Positions 42,583 through 51,657 are shown, counted from the stretch's first letter. The stretch is DNA of 64,000 bases from PMG-095 sp049324695 (GCA_049324695.1 JBMOMJ010000055.1:62001-126000), one strand, 5' to 3'. The notes: generated by a model from the letters alone, not told the origin. Numbers and translations are program-made.

Positions 42583-43887
42583 TCATGGTAGCGGATGGCG
42601 CTTCAACACAGGCCACGCGGTGGTTGCGTTGCCTGCTTCGTGGCCGCCGCCCTGCTTGGTGCAGAGGATCACTTCTACCCCGTCCTTACATTGCGACGCA
42701 GCGTAGCCTTGGCAGCCCCCGCCCAGATCCGCGGCCGAGCCACTGCACTGATTGATCTCGGCCCATTTTTTCATGGTGTTGACCGCTCCCAAGAACGTCA
42801 CCGGATGGCCGGACACAACGTTTGAGGCGCCGCCGTTGTAGGGGACAACGCCGTCGGAAGTTCCGCGGAACGAGATCACGGTGATGGGGCGCGATGGCTT
42901 GCAGCCAGGTGCGTTCTCTTGCAACAAATCGAACGCTGCTGGAGCTACCGCCGCGAACACATCCGCGGCGTGACAGGCGAGATAGTGAGACATGCCCCCG
43001 CCCATCGAGAATCCAACCGCATAAACACGCTTTGGATCGACGCAAGCCAGCGTCTTGAGCTCCGTCACGAGAGCGCGCGCGAACTCGACGTCGTCGACGT
43101 TGTCGACGCAGCAAGGTCCAACGTTCCACGCGTTGCCGGATGGACCAGCCAACCCGGTGGGAAACGCCATGACCACGTTTTCAGCATCGACCACTTTGGG
43201 GTAAGGTGAGCCCGACTGCTCGCTGGGCCCAGAACCACCCAGCGGATGGAAGTCGATAATCAAGGGAACCGCTTGCTTGCCGGTGTAACCGCTCGGTACG
43301 TGCAGCACGTAGCTGCGACTCTTGCCGCCAACTGAAATAGTGCGCGAGCTATTGCCCGGCGAAAGCGCGGTACTCGGGCAGCTGCTGCTCGTGCCTCCGC
43401 CGCTGCCCGTCGCTCCGCCACTGCTCGAGCCCCCTGTGCTCGGAGCGCCAGCGTTCGAGTTCCCGCCGTTGCTGCTGCCGCCGTTCGTCCTGCCGCCATT
43501 AGCGCTCCCGCCGCTCGTCACGCCGCCACTAGCGCTACCCCCGTTGCTGGTTCCTCCAGAGTTCGTGCCGCCGGCGGAGTTGCTGCCGCCGCTCTGAGCC
43601 GAGCCGGCGGAACCTCCATTCGCAGTGCCGCTGCTGCCGCCACTGCTCGCAGCGCTGCCGCCCTGAGCACTTCCGCCAGTCGCCCCGCCTTGAGCAGGTG
43701 GAGAGCCTCCGTTCGACGCAGGGCTCCCTCCCAGCGCGGACGCCCCACCCATTGCCGACGCCCCGCCCTTGGAAGAGCTTCCTCCTGCTCCGCTGCTGCC
43801 GGAGCCGTCGCTGCTGCAGCCGCTCGCCCCAATGATCAAGGCACACGAAACCAGTTTCAACGCACTTTGGACACGAATGGCGGTCAT
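42583..43887 (-). CDS. CE1/LpqC-type esterase lipoprotein (feruloyl or acetylxylan esterase / PHB-depolymerase-like)
   Basis: A 434-residue protein with signal peptide ending in ASGC (Cys 24). Residues about 27-170 are Gly/Ser/Ala/Asn linker. The alpha/beta-hydrolase domain (about 172-434) has SRTISVGGKSRSYVLHVPSG, the nucleophile elbow GFSMGG with Ser294, the acid in RGTSDGVVPY, and late His in GGGHEAG. The Cys pair WNVGPCCVDNVDD is usual for this family. Members remove ferulate or acetyl groups from xylan, or cut polyhydroxybutyrate; the surrounding locus favours a xylan side-group esterase. Confidence 0.85.
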   Translation of the reverse strand: MTAIRVQSALKLVSCALIIGASGCSSDGSGSSGAGGSSSKGGASAMGGASALGGSPASNGGSPPAQGGATGGSAQGGSAASSGGSSGTANGGSAGSAQSGGSNSAGGTNSGGTSNGGSASGGVTSGGSANGGRTNGGSSNGGNSNAGAPSTGGSSSGGATGSGGGTSSSCPSTALSPGNSSRTISVGGKSRSYVLHVPSGYTGKQAVPLIIDFHPLGGSGPSEQSGSPYPKVVDAENVVMAFPTGLAGPSGNAWNVGPCCVDNVDDVEFARALVTELKTLACVDPKRVYAVGFSMGGGMSHYLACHAADVFAAVAPAAFDLLQENAPGCKPSRPITVISFRGTSDGVVPYNGGASNVVSGHPVTFLGAVNTMKKWAEINQCSGSAADLGGGCQGYAASQCKDGVEVILCTKQGGGHEAGNATTAWPVLKRHPLP

Positions 43888-43964
43888 CTGCGATCTCCAC
43901 GCTGCCGGATGCAGTTCAGCTCCGAACCGGCGACGGCAGAGTAGGGCGGCGGCTCATCTCGAGC

Positions 43965-43988
43965 GGAGGGGCCATTCTGTCCCCCCTC
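43965..43988. promoter_or_regulatory. Conserved element, copy 2
   Basis: GGAGGGGCCATTCTGTCCCC begins this element, which aligns with 40461-40485 over almost its full length with a few mismatches and two one-base gaps. It lies in the 163-base divergent gap between the CE1 esterase and PilZ genes, upstream of both. Confidence 0.4.
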
Positions 43989-44050
43989 GACCCACCTTGG
44001 CGCTTCGAAACCAGGGAGTGAATGGTGCTCCTGTCGGACGGGCGTAACCG

Positions 44051-44602
44051 ATGTCATCCAAAACTAACCCTCTAGCCTGCGAGGTGACGCAACCCGGCCC
44101 GGTTCCGGACGTAGTGGGGGGTGACGAGTCGATCCGCCTCGTTCCGTTCGTCATGAGTAACCATCGAGCTGCAGCGCGACCCAGCACGCACCCTTCATCC
44201 GAAGCTCACGAGGCATTCGGCAGTGGGCAGTACGCCTTGGGTGTCGGACGCACTGTGCTCGCCAACAACGGCATCGAAATCGGCCTCAGCGTCTGCTCGG
44301 TTCCTCCGCATGACGCCGAGATCCCGCAAGCACAACCTGGATCGCAGAAGCTCAACGCTGTCGCAGACGAACGCGGCCTCTTGATTCTCAGTGAGCGCTG
44401 GCTGCCTCTCGGAACACGAGTTGCGCTCGAAATCCGACTTTCGGAGTGGACGAGGCTCTGCGTCTTCGGACACGTGCGCTGGCACGGCGGCGCGTCGGAA
44501 GACAAGTTTGCAATCGGAATTGGCATCGCGTTCGAAGAGCTGCCGCCGGCGACGCGCGCACAGCTCGTCGCTCACTTGGGTCTGGGCCCAGGCTCCCCGT
44601 AA
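44051..44602 (+). CDS. PilZ-like domain protein
   Basis: A 183-residue soluble protein. Residues about 90-180 match the myxobacterial PilZ-like beta-barrel: RGLLILSERWLPLGTRVALEIRL, VFGHVRWHG and FAIGIGIAFEELPPATRAQLVAHL. The c-di-GMP-binding RxxxR and (D/N)xSxxG motifs are not clearly present, so ligand binding is doubtful. Divergent from the CE1 gene. Role unknown. Confidence 0.65.
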   Translation: MSSKTNPLACEVTQPGPVPDVVGGDESIRLVPFVMSNHRAAARPSTHPSSEAHEAFGSGQYALGVGRTVLANNGIEIGLSVCSVPPHDAEIPQAQPGSQKLNAVADERGLLILSERWLPLGTRVALEIRLSEWTRLCVFGHVRWHGGASEDKFAIGIGIAFEELPPATRAQLVAHLGLGPGSP

Positions 44603-44687
44603 ACGCATCGCGCGGCCCAAGCACTTTCGAACGGCGGCGTGCTTGAACTCCGCGCCTCGAGTGGTACATTGCGCTCTGGAGGTTGTT

Positions 44688-45287
44688 ATGGGTCGAAAAC
44701 GCCAATTGGGTGCGCTCGTGTGTTTGCTCGTTGCCATCGGTTGCGGGGATCAGCACAACAGCGGAACCGAGCCGGTAGCTGCGGGCATCGATGGCTTGAG
44801 TCGAACCTGCGCGAGTTCGTGGGCTAATGCGCAGGGTAGCGGTCGGTTTCGCTATACGTCGCCCCGCACGTACGGGCAGGCCTCCTGCGGAAAGGGCGTC
44901 GTAGTCGATTGGGATGCCGTAGGTGGCGTAGCGGGGGCGCCCAACGGCGGCTCAGGCGCTGCGGCAGGGACTTCGTCTGGGGGCAGTTTCGGAGGTGCTG
45001 CGAACAACACTGTTCAAATCGACTGGGCGGACAATCCGCTCACCACCCAGACAGCCTGTGAAGCAGCCTGGCTGGGCGCCTACCACTTCAGTGAGGACGT
45101 CAACGGGAACTGGGTTGCTACCGATTTCTCGAGCGATCGTGGAGACTGGACAGGTTCCGCGTGTGTGCGGCCGCACGTAGCGTTTAGCAACATCGCTCCT
45201 CGTGCGCGCATCGCGGCGAGCGCCCGCACTGCCCAAACCAGTAGCGCGCCCACGCGGATCCTCACGATGGTGTTCGCACCACCTTGA
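44688..45287 (+). CDS. Lipoprotein of unknown function
   Basis: A 199-residue protein starting at ATG 44688, which follows GGAGG by 6 bases; the frame is open upstream but overlaps the PilZ gene. Signal peptide ends in AIGC (Cys 19). Residues about 70-100 are Gly-rich. The C-terminal half (IDWADNPLTTQTACEAAWLG, YHFSEDVNGNW, ARIAASARTAQT) resembles a small secreted domain seen in other myxobacterial lipoproteins but not one I can name. Confidence 0.65.
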   Translation: MGRKRQLGALVCLLVAIGCGDQHNSGTEPVAAGIDGLSRTCASSWANAQGSGRFRYTSPRTYGQASCGKGVVVDWDAVGGVAGAPNGGSGAAAGTSSGGSFGGAANNTVQIDWADNPLTTQTACEAAWLGAYHFSEDVNGNWVATDFSSDRGDWTGSACVRPHVAFSNIAPRARIAASARTAQTSSAPTRILTMVFAPP

Positions 45288-45307
45288 GTGCAGCGCTTGA
45301 GTTTGGC

Positions 45308-45931
45308 TTAGTTCCGTTGTCTGTTCTGTTTGGAGCTGGTCAGTAGCCAGAGTGCTGCCAGTGTGGAGCTCACTATTAGTGCGGCAAGTGCCGCGCGGTA
45401 GCCATTCGCCGGCCGATCGGGGTCGGGCGCGGAAACGTGCTCGACCTTCGGCACGTGGGTGCCGATCGCGCTATCGCCGGCGTGAAGAAGCTTGTGCGCC
45501 ATGGCGGTGCCGTCAGCTTTTCGGAGGCTGACGGTGTTTAGGTAACCTTCGGGCAGGTGGCGCAAGTGAGTAGCGTCGAGCTGCCAATCGCCCGCGGGAA
45601 CGTGGCTCCATGCGAGGTCGATTTCGAGTTCGCCCTGGGTGTTGAAGCGGACTTGATGCGCGGTCTCGTTGACGAGGTGGCCGTTCGCAGAGAGTGTGAA
45701 CAGAGAATCTGCGAGTAGTGCCGGCTCAAACGGCTTGCCCAGGGCTTGGGCGAAGCGTTCACCGGCGGCGCGCGTCATGGTGACACGCAGCTCCAGTTCG
45801 TCGGCGCGCATGTTACCGAGCGAGGTGATTTCGAACGGATCGTGAGCGCGAGCGGGTGTTGCGCCTGAAAGCGCGCAGAGCAGCGAGAGCACGATGGCTC
45901 GGCGGAGAGCTCGTCTAGGGGCGACTGACAA
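45308..45931 (-). CDS. Exported protein with C-terminal TM anchor
   Basis: A 207-residue protein. A TTG at 45931, just inside the end of the lyase gene, gives a good signal peptide (LSLLCALSGATPARA, cut before HDPFEIT); a GTG at 45892 is the alternative. The mature domain, starting AHDPFEITSLGNMRADELEL, resembles N-terminal periplasmic parts of HupE/UreJ-like proteins. One TM helix (about 178-198) is followed by a basic tail. The gene overlaps the lyase gene by 17 bases, so they are probably co-translated. Function unknown. Confidence 0.55.
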   Translation of the reverse strand: MSVAPRRALRRAIVLSLLCALSGATPARAHDPFEITSLGNMRADELELRVTMTRAAGERFAQALGKPFEPALLADSLFTLSANGHLVNETAHQVRFNTQGELEIDLAWSHVPAGDWQLDATHLRHLPEGYLNTVSLRKADGTAMAHKLLHAGDSAIGTHVPKVEHVSAPDPDRPANGYRAALAALIVSSTLAALWLLTSSKQNRQRN

Positions 45932-48122
45932 GGCGAATCTTCGGGGTGGGCGGCGCCGACATGCCGAAGCCGAGGAAGTAGTCGACGTGGTGTGATTGTT
46001 TGTAGCCATGGACCGCCAGGTGATTGCGATACGCCGGGTTGTGCACGAGTGTGTAGAGGCGCGTGTTCGTTTCGTAGGTGGTGGTGTAGATGCGCAGCTC
46101 GGCGTGGTCGGCGGTCTCGAGCAGCGCTTCTTCGCGCCAATCACCAAAGATGTCGCCGTAGAACGGAATTGCGCCGCGCGCCTGAACCAGGCCGTCGAAG
46201 GTGCGTCGCCACGAATAGGTATTGCGCGAGCGCGCCTCGAGGTTCCAGTCACCGACTCGGTTGTTGTCCAAGAGCTCGCTGCCGACGTCGCCGTCCCACT
46301 GCATCAGGAAATTCGGCCAGGGCACGTTTTCATTGGTTTCAGGCACGACGAGGTTGCCGGAACCCGCCGAGTACATGCCGTTGAAACTCCAGTATTCGAA
46401 GCCAGGTTGGTCTGGAAACAGATCCGCGACGGTGCCGCGACCCATGTCTGCTCCGGGCCCGCTGGGTGCCGAGTATTTTCTCAGCACCTGGCCCGTCTTG
46501 GCGTCGTAGAAGTAGGTCTCCAAGCCGTTCGGATTGTCTTGTTGGATGCCGAAGCCTTCGAGACCGGGGCGTTGCGGATCCAAGTCGCTGATGTGAAAGC
46601 GATCGCCGTGCACGACGCCCGCGCTGCTCAGGCTGTAGAGTAACGTACCGTTGTCGTCGATCACGTAGCCGCCGTCGCATAGTTCGTCTTTGCCGTCGCC
46701 GTCGACGTCTTGTACGCGGATTTGGTGGTAGTCGGCTCCAGTGCCGCTGCGAATGTATTTCCAACGCTGCGTGAGCGAGGAACCGCTGAAGTCGTACACG
46801 GCGGCGACTAAATGGAAGTCGCCGCTGCCGATGCGATTCTTGCATTTGGTGACTACGCTAGGACGGACAGCGTCGAAGTAGCCGACACCGAAGTGGCATT
46901 GGAGGGGCCCGTCCGCTTTGAAATCGCCGGGCAGCGGTGCGCGCGCGAGCTCTGCTCCCGTGGTGCCGGAAACGATGGAGACGAACTGGTCCTGATCGTT
47001 CGAATGCGTGAGCTTGCTGCCGTTTCCGAAAACGAAACCATTGGCTGTTTTGACGGCAATCTCGGCGCGACCGTCGCTGTCGAAGTCGTACACGGTGAGC
47101 CCATCCCAATGGCCGTTGCTGATCGTGGTGGCGCCGCCTTCGATGTTGTTTTGGTTGGCACCGAGCGGACCGGTGTCCAAACGGAACAGGAACTTGCCGC
47201 CGCGCGTGTAGGCATCGACGGCGGGAGCCTGCGCGCTGATGCGATCTACGACCACGTCGTATTCGCCGTCCCCATCCAGATCGCCGACCCACGCCAAATG
47301 CACGAAAGCGTCCGCGCTGGCGGCGCGCAGCGGGATGCGGACATAGTCTTGCGGCAGTAACGTTGCGCTCCCGCTGGGATCAGCTTCGAGGCCCTCGCGT
47401 ACAGGACGCACGAAGTAGCTGACTCCTGCCGGCGGGCTCGCGTCGCTACACCAAGTTCCCTCGTTGGCGCCTTTGGTGCACACGCGAGTTGGCGCGTTGT
47501 TGCCAACCTGTCGATACAGATTGAACGAGATGTCCGAAGGATCCGTGCCGAGTAGTCGCCAGCTGACGAAAGCGCTCTTCGATGCGGTGACAGCGATCAC
47601 TCCGCGATCGAGGCATTCCATGTAACGGCCGTCGGAGCTGCCGCCGTCGCACTTCAGGTTGGTTGGTGCTCCACCGCTGCCTGCACCGGCACTCGTCGAT
47701 CCTCCGCTCGCCGCGCCGCCAAGTGAGGTCGACGCTCCCGCGTTGCCACCTGAACCTGACTTGCCGCCAGCTGCTGCTCCGCCAGTGGTGGCGCCGGCGC
47801 TTCCCGCGTTGCCCGTGGCGCCGCCTCCAACACCAATGCCGCCGCTTGCAGCGTTGCCGCCTGTAGCGGACGCGCCACCGGATGCTGCGGAAGTACCTCC
47901 AGACGTCGAGCCGCCGCTCGCGGTCAGAGCGCCGCCCGCACCCATTGCCGACGTGCCGCCGGACGCGCTGCTCCCGCCACGATTCCCGGCCGAATTTCCG
48001 CCTGAGGCGTGGGGGTAGCCTCCTCCAGCATTGTTTGGGCTGGTGCCCGCTGAGCTACAACCAAGGAACAGCAGAATTGAGGCGCCGATACCAAGCCGGC
48101 TGGCGGACACGAAAGCGAACAT
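45915..48122 (-). CDS. PL11-family rhamnogalacturonan lyase, lipoprotein with Gly-rich tether
   Basis: A 735-residue enzyme from ATG 48122, preceded by GGAAG. Signal peptide ends in LFLGC (about Cys 22). Residues about 28-150 are Gly/Ser/Ala/Thr linker. Residues about 155-735 match PL11: CLDRGVIAVTASKSAFVSWR, FNLYRQVGNNAP, then VGDLDGDGEYDVVVDRIS, VYDFDSDGRAEIAVKTANG and VQDVDGDGKDELCDGG, the repeated Asp/Gly calcium-binding blades of this eight-bladed propeller. PL11 lyases cleave the pectin backbone rhamnogalacturonan I by beta-elimination. A lipid anchor and tether match the xylanase and esterases upstream, extending the locus to pectin. Confidence 0.9.
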   Translation of the reverse strand: MFAFVSASRLGIGASILLFLGCSSAGTSPNNAGGGYPHASGGNSAGNRGGSSASGGTSAMGAGGALTASGGSTSGGTSAASGGASATGGNAASGGIGVGGGATGNAGSAGATTGGAAAGGKSGSGGNAGASTSLGGAASGGSTSAGAGSGGAPTNLKCDGGSSDGRYMECLDRGVIAVTASKSAFVSWRLLGTDPSDISFNLYRQVGNNAPTRVCTKGANEGTWCSDASPPAGVSYFVRPVREGLEADPSGSATLLPQDYVRIPLRAASADAFVHLAWVGDLDGDGEYDVVVDRISAQAPAVDAYTRGGKFLFRLDTGPLGANQNNIEGGATTISNGHWDGLTVYDFDSDGRAEIAVKTANGFVFGNGSKLTHSNDQDQFVSIVSGTTGAELARAPLPGDFKADGPLQCHFGVGYFDAVRPSVVTKCKNRIGSGDFHLVAAVYDFSGSSLTQRWKYIRSGTGADYHQIRVQDVDGDGKDELCDGGYVIDDNGTLLYSLSSAGVVHGDRFHISDLDPQRPGLEGFGIQQDNPNGLETYFYDAKTGQVLRKYSAPSGPGADMGRGTVADLFPDQPGFEYWSFNGMYSAGSGNLVVPETNENVPWPNFLMQWDGDVGSELLDNNRVGDWNLEARSRNTYSWRRTFDGLVQARGAIPFYGDIFGDWREEALLETADHAELRIYTTTYETNTRLYTLVHNPAYRNHLAVHGYKQSHHVDYFLGFGMSAPPTPKIRLVSRP

Positions 48123-48505
48123 CTCGCTTCCAGACACGGAACACCGGCGCACCGGGGCCACGATTCAGTGCGCAGGAAAAATCCTGCGTGTCTTGAATCT
48201 CGTCAGGCATGTTGCGTGTCGCCGAGCTGCGTCGCGTCCTCGCGGTCAGTCGCGGCCTCTGACGAGCGTGTGTGATGACGATCGCGGCTTCCTCAGCTTC
48301 CTCAGGTTCCTCAGATTGTGAGTGAGCGACTCGCTGCGAGTTTTCAGCGCGATTCTTGGGAGTTGCGCCTTCGTCGCGCTCGCCGACGCAGCAACTGCAT
48401 GGGTGACGATTCGCGCGGATTTCAGATGCATTGATCGCGGAGGTGCGGCAGCGCAATTGACGGGTGCGCTCGTCGTCACTGTTTCGGCGAGTTGGAGGAG
48501 AAGTC
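48123..48505. other. 383-base gap with 9-bp tandem repeats
   Basis: Three tandem 9-base units (CTTCCTCAG, CTTCCTCAG, GTTCCTCAG) occupy 48288-48314. No gene is convincing: frames on both strands here are low-complexity and lack ribosome sites. The gap is divergent, upstream of both the lyase and the next lipoprotein, so promoters should lie in it. Confidence 0.4.
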
Positions 48506-49474
48506 ATGAGGATCGTCATTCGTTCCAATTCAGTCATGCAATTGTTGAAGTCGTCCGCGGTGCTCGGTGTAGTTGCAGCGCTCTCGGGGTGCAGCGCGGC
48601 GGGCACGGAAGATCCGAGCAGCACCGTCGCTCAAAGTGAGGACGTTGCCAGCACGGAGCAGCTCCTCTCCGCGCCCGACGAGGATTATGTGGCGACGCCC
48701 GTCGGCGAGATCCACAAGACCTGCATTCATGAGTCCGACGACGCGGACCGCGCGTTCCCCAAGTGCCGCTACAAGTCCAAGTTGAAGCTGCAGAATCCGG
48801 CCAGCTTGGCCGCGCCCGGACCGCTGCAACCGCCGACCGTGAACGGCTGGGTGGAGAATTCTTTCCGCTTCGCACCCGCCGGGCAGTGGTTCCGCCAAGC
48901 GTTCTCCGCCTGGACGGTGCCGAACAACCCCTCGAGCATCTCGAACCAGCTCGTCTACTACTTCCCCGGTTTCCAGAACCTCGCGGGCACGCTCTCGATC
49001 ATCCAGCCCGTGATGCAGTGGGGTAACAACGGCCGCTTCGGCGGAAACTTCTGGTCGATCGCTTCGTGGTACGTGGATACGGCTGGCGTTGCGGTGCACT
49101 CGACCCCGAGGACCGTCACCACCGGCCAGATCATCGATGGCAGCATGGTTGGCAGCAACTGCACTGCCGCCGGTGTCTGCTCGTGGACGATCACCACTAA
49201 GGTTCGCAACGGGATCAGCACGACGCTCACGCGCTCGCCCGGCGTCGTCTACAACTGGGCAGCACCGGCTGCCCTCGAGGCGTACCGCCTCACCGCGTGC
49301 AACCAGTACCCGTTCAACACGGGGCTGAACATCTCGACGAACCTGTACCTGACGACGTCGACCACCAAGTCCACTCTGCCCTGGTCGAGCACCGTTAACT
49401 CCGTGACGCCGAGCTGCCACTACGCAGTGACCAACAACCCGAACCCGGGTGTGACACTGCTGCAGGCGTTCTGA
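48506..49474 (+). CDS. Secreted lipoprotein with unrecognised beta-rich domain
   Basis: A 322-residue protein from ATG 48506, preceded by GGAGGAG. Signal peptide ends in LSGC (about Cys 29). An acidic spacer (about 35-75) precedes a domain of about 225 residues with WFRQAFSAWTVPNNPSSI, YYFPGFQN, IIQPVMQWG, FWSIASWYVD and VAVHSTPRTVTTGQII. The order of short Trp-rich strands suggests a jelly-roll; similar sequences occur in secreted proteins of actinomycetes and fungi, but I cannot name the family with certainty. Codon usage looks more strongly C/G-ending than in its neighbours, which may mean high expression. Confidence 0.65.
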   Translation: MRIVIRSNSVMQLLKSSAVLGVVAALSGCSAAGTEDPSSTVAQSEDVASTEQLLSAPDEDYVATPVGEIHKTCIHESDDADRAFPKCRYKSKLKLQNPASLAAPGPLQPPTVNGWVENSFRFAPAGQWFRQAFSAWTVPNNPSSISNQLVYYFPGFQNLAGTLSIIQPVMQWGNNGRFGGNFWSIASWYVDTAGVAVHSTPRTVTTGQIIDGSMVGSNCTAAGVCSWTITTKVRNGISTTLTRSPGVVYNWAAPAALEAYRLTACNQYPFNTGLNISTNLYLTTSTTKSTLPWSSTVNSVTPSCHYAVTNNPNPGVTLLQAF

Positions 49475-49496
49475 GCTAGTTAGCGTTACGAAGACC

Positions 49497-49530
49497 GAGA
49501 CCGCTCGTGGTGAAAACTGCGAGCGGTCTC
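49497..49530. terminator. Perfect 11-bp stem hairpin
   Basis: GAGACCGCTCG (49497-49507) and CGAGCGGTCTC (49520-49530) are perfect reverse complements around a 12-base loop. It sits between two convergent stops (49474 and 49552), where a bidirectional terminator would be. A long U-run is lacking on either side. Confidence 0.65.
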
Positions 49531-49551
49531 GACGCGTTGTTGCAGCGAGGG

Positions 49552-49965
49552 CTACTGCACGCTGATCTTCACGCGGAATGGTTCAGGCCGTTCGCTGTGT
49601 GGCACTGTGATTTCGGCTTCACCCGGCTTCACGGCTTGGAAGCGCAGCACTTGCCGCGGCCCTCCTGGGTTCTGCGCATCGGGGGGCGCATCGCCCAGAA
49701 AGCGAACGGCGTCTGAGGAGACTTCGGGCGTGCCATAGCTGCCGCCTCCGATGGTTTGCAGAGTAATGCTGAACTCTTGATTGGGCTTTGCGGTTAACGC
49801 GCGGCCGCTGTCTGCTGCGGTGAGTGAGAGCGGTGTGGTCACGGGTTCTGCGCTTTCTCCAGTGGCCGGCGCCGTCTGGGCGGCTTTGGAACAGGCTGCG
49901 ACGAGCAGGACGAGGCATAGCGCCTGCGCGTGGTTTCGAGCGAGCAATCGGATCACAAGGTTCAT
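49552..49965 (-). CDS. Small lipoprotein, chagasin/inhibitor I42-like or Ig-like
   Basis: A 137-residue protein from ATG 49965, preceded by GGAGGG, overlapping the regulator stop by four bases (ATGA). Signal peptide ends in LVAAC (about Cys 24). The mature part is a short beta-sandwich: LTAKPNQEFSITLQTIGGGS, VSSDAVRFLGD and a final LRFQAVKPGEAEITVPHSE, with spacing like the chagasin family of Cys-protease inhibitors. The defining NPTTGY loop is not clear, so the family call is weak. Translational coupling to the regulator is unusual and suggests a joint role. Confidence 0.6.
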   Translation of the reverse strand: MNLVIRLLARNHAQALCLVLLVAACSKAAQTAPATGESAEPVTTPLSLTAADSGRALTAKPNQEFSITLQTIGGGSYGTPEVSSDAVRFLGDAPPDAQNPGGPRQVLRFQAVKPGEAEITVPHSERPEPFRVKISVQ

Positions 49966-51431
49966 TCCGCGTGCCCTCCAGTTTGGATGCGAGTGGGGTG
50001 TGCGTCGTGTTCCGCAACCCAGCGATCGACGCGCGCCGCCTTCGCGGTTTGTTCCTGGCAGACGGCCCCTTCGGACAAATGAAATACGAGGTTCGGGAGC
50101 TTGCGTTCGCGTTCGACGTTTTCGAGCCGTTCGATAGCCATTCCAATAGCCCAATGTCGCTCGCGGCGCTGTAAATAGGTCAGCTGCTTGCGCAGAAAGG
50201 CGTGAACCAGCGGGTGCATGAAGCGAAACTCGAGCTGGCTCAGCGGCTGTACAATCTGCTGAGCGATCGCGGGTTCCAGATCGGCGACGATTTCGTGCAC
50301 TCGCCGTTGTGGTTCGCGCAGGAGCAGCCGCGCGTCGAAGGATTCGCCGATCAAGCAGGCGCAGCGCAAGAGCTCGAGCGTTGCTGCGGGCAGCTCGGAA
50401 AGATGTCGGCCGAGGGCCTCGCTGAGAGCGGAGGGCTGCACGAGCAGTTCCTGCGCCTCGAGCTTGGATATGTCGGCTTGCGTCGTTGCCAGCTCACGTA
50501 AAAACAACGGATTTCCGCCGCCGAGATGGATCAAACGCTGTTCGAGTACGGCAGAAAGTCGTCTGCCGCACGCCGCGCGCAACAACCTGCGCGCCCCGGA
50601 ATCCGACAGAGGATCGAGCGCCAACGTGCGAGCGCCACGCAACAGCTCACTCAAGCGCTCGCTACGCGCTGGAGAGAGCGGCGTTCGACACGTCGCGACG
50701 AAGAAGATTGGTCGCACGCCATGCACCACCGCGCTCCGCAATGACTCGAGAGCATCCGAGCCGGCCTCGTGGACATCTTCGATGAAAACGAGCAGGGAAC
50801 GCCGCCCCGCCAAGCGTTCGAGCTCTGCGCGAATCGGCAAGTCACTCCATGTCGTGACGAGCACTCGTTCTCCGCGGGCTTCGAGCTCCCGTCGGAAGCT
50901 CTGCACGACGGCGGTCTTGCCGCTACCCGCCATGCCCGTGACCATCGCAAGCGCCGACTCCTTGCGCGCCCGACAACTTTCGAGCTGCGCTCGTAGATGG
51001 TCGAGCGCCGCCTTTCGCTCGACCAAGCCGTCGGGCTCGAAGGGCTCCCAGCCGTCGGGGTCATGCGTCAGCTCTGCAGCGAAGCGATAACCTTGGCCGC
51101 GACAAGTCGTAATCGCCGAGTGGCCACGCTCGCCGAATGCCTGGCGAACGCGCCTGACCGCGTAGTTCAAAGCTGCGTCGCTGCCTTCTCCACGAGGCCA
51201 AACCGAGGCCAAAAGCTCGTCGCGCGACACCACCCGCCCCGCATTGCAAAGCAAGTAGCACAGCAGTTGAGCAACGCGCGGCTCGAGTGGTACCCGGCTC
51301 GCGGCGTGGCGCAGTTCACTCGAACCCAGATGAAATTGAAATTCCCCGATGTTCACCACATGGTTCGACGTTTTGAAGACCCCGGACTCTGGGCGCGCCG
51401 AACGCGCGTGTTGCCTCGATACCCTTCTCAT
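49962..51431 (-). CDS. OmpR-type winged-helix regulator with AAA/NACHT-like ATPase domain
   Basis: A 489-residue cytoplasmic regulator. ATG 51431 has GGGGAG ahead of it. Residues about 28-115 are a Trans_Reg_C winged helix: FQFHLGSSELR, LEPRVAQLLCYLLCNAGRVVSRDELL, YAVRRVRQAFGERG and a final TCRGQGYRF. Residues about 130-330 are a P-loop ATPase with intact Walker A (VTGMAGSGKTAVV) and Walker B-like LLVFIEDVHEA. The helical C-terminus (about 330-470) resembles signalling STAND ATPases. There is no receiver domain, so it is likely to be controlled by an ATPase switch or ligand. Overlaps the small lipoprotein gene. Confidence 0.83.
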   Translation of the reverse strand: MRRVSRQHARSARPESGVFKTSNHVVNIGEFQFHLGSSELRHAASRVPLEPRVAQLLCYLLCNAGRVVSRDELLASVWPRGEGSDAALNYAVRRVRQAFGERGHSAITTCRGQGYRFAAELTHDPDGWEPFEPDGLVERKAALDHLRAQLESCRARKESALAMVTGMAGSGKTAVVQSFRRELEARGERVLVTTWSDLPIRAELERLAGRRSLLVFIEDVHEAGSDALESLRSAVVHGVRPIFFVATCRTPLSPARSERLSELLRGARTLALDPLSDSGARRLLRAACGRRLSAVLEQRLIHLGGGNPLFLRELATTQADISKLEAQELLVQPSALSEALGRHLSELPAATLELLRCACLIGESFDARLLLREPQRRVHEIVADLEPAIAQQIVQPLSQLEFRFMHPLVHAFLRKQLTYLQRRERHWAIGMAIERLENVERERKLPNLVFHLSEGAVCQEQTAKAARVDRWVAEHDAHPTRIQTGGHAE

Positions 51432-51657
51432 CGAGCTCCCCGTAGCAACGCGTAATTATCAAGAACTCGCGCACCCGCCAATGCGACGGATCTCGCCACT
51501 TCGGTCAACCCTTGGTATGATTTTGATCTGCGTGAGCCGTTCGCTTCAGCGGAAGGCAGCTCATGCAACCACCGCGGTGAGGGTGCGGCGAGTTCGATTT
51601 ATTGTCTTGTAAATTTGTGCAGCAGCGACGAGTGCAGCCGCTCTGGCTCGACGTGGG

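Noticed and set aside
48055..48624. 189-codon minus-strand frame across the divergent gap
   Set aside because: It covers the ribosome site and signal peptide of the real lipoprotein at 48506 and is low complexity.
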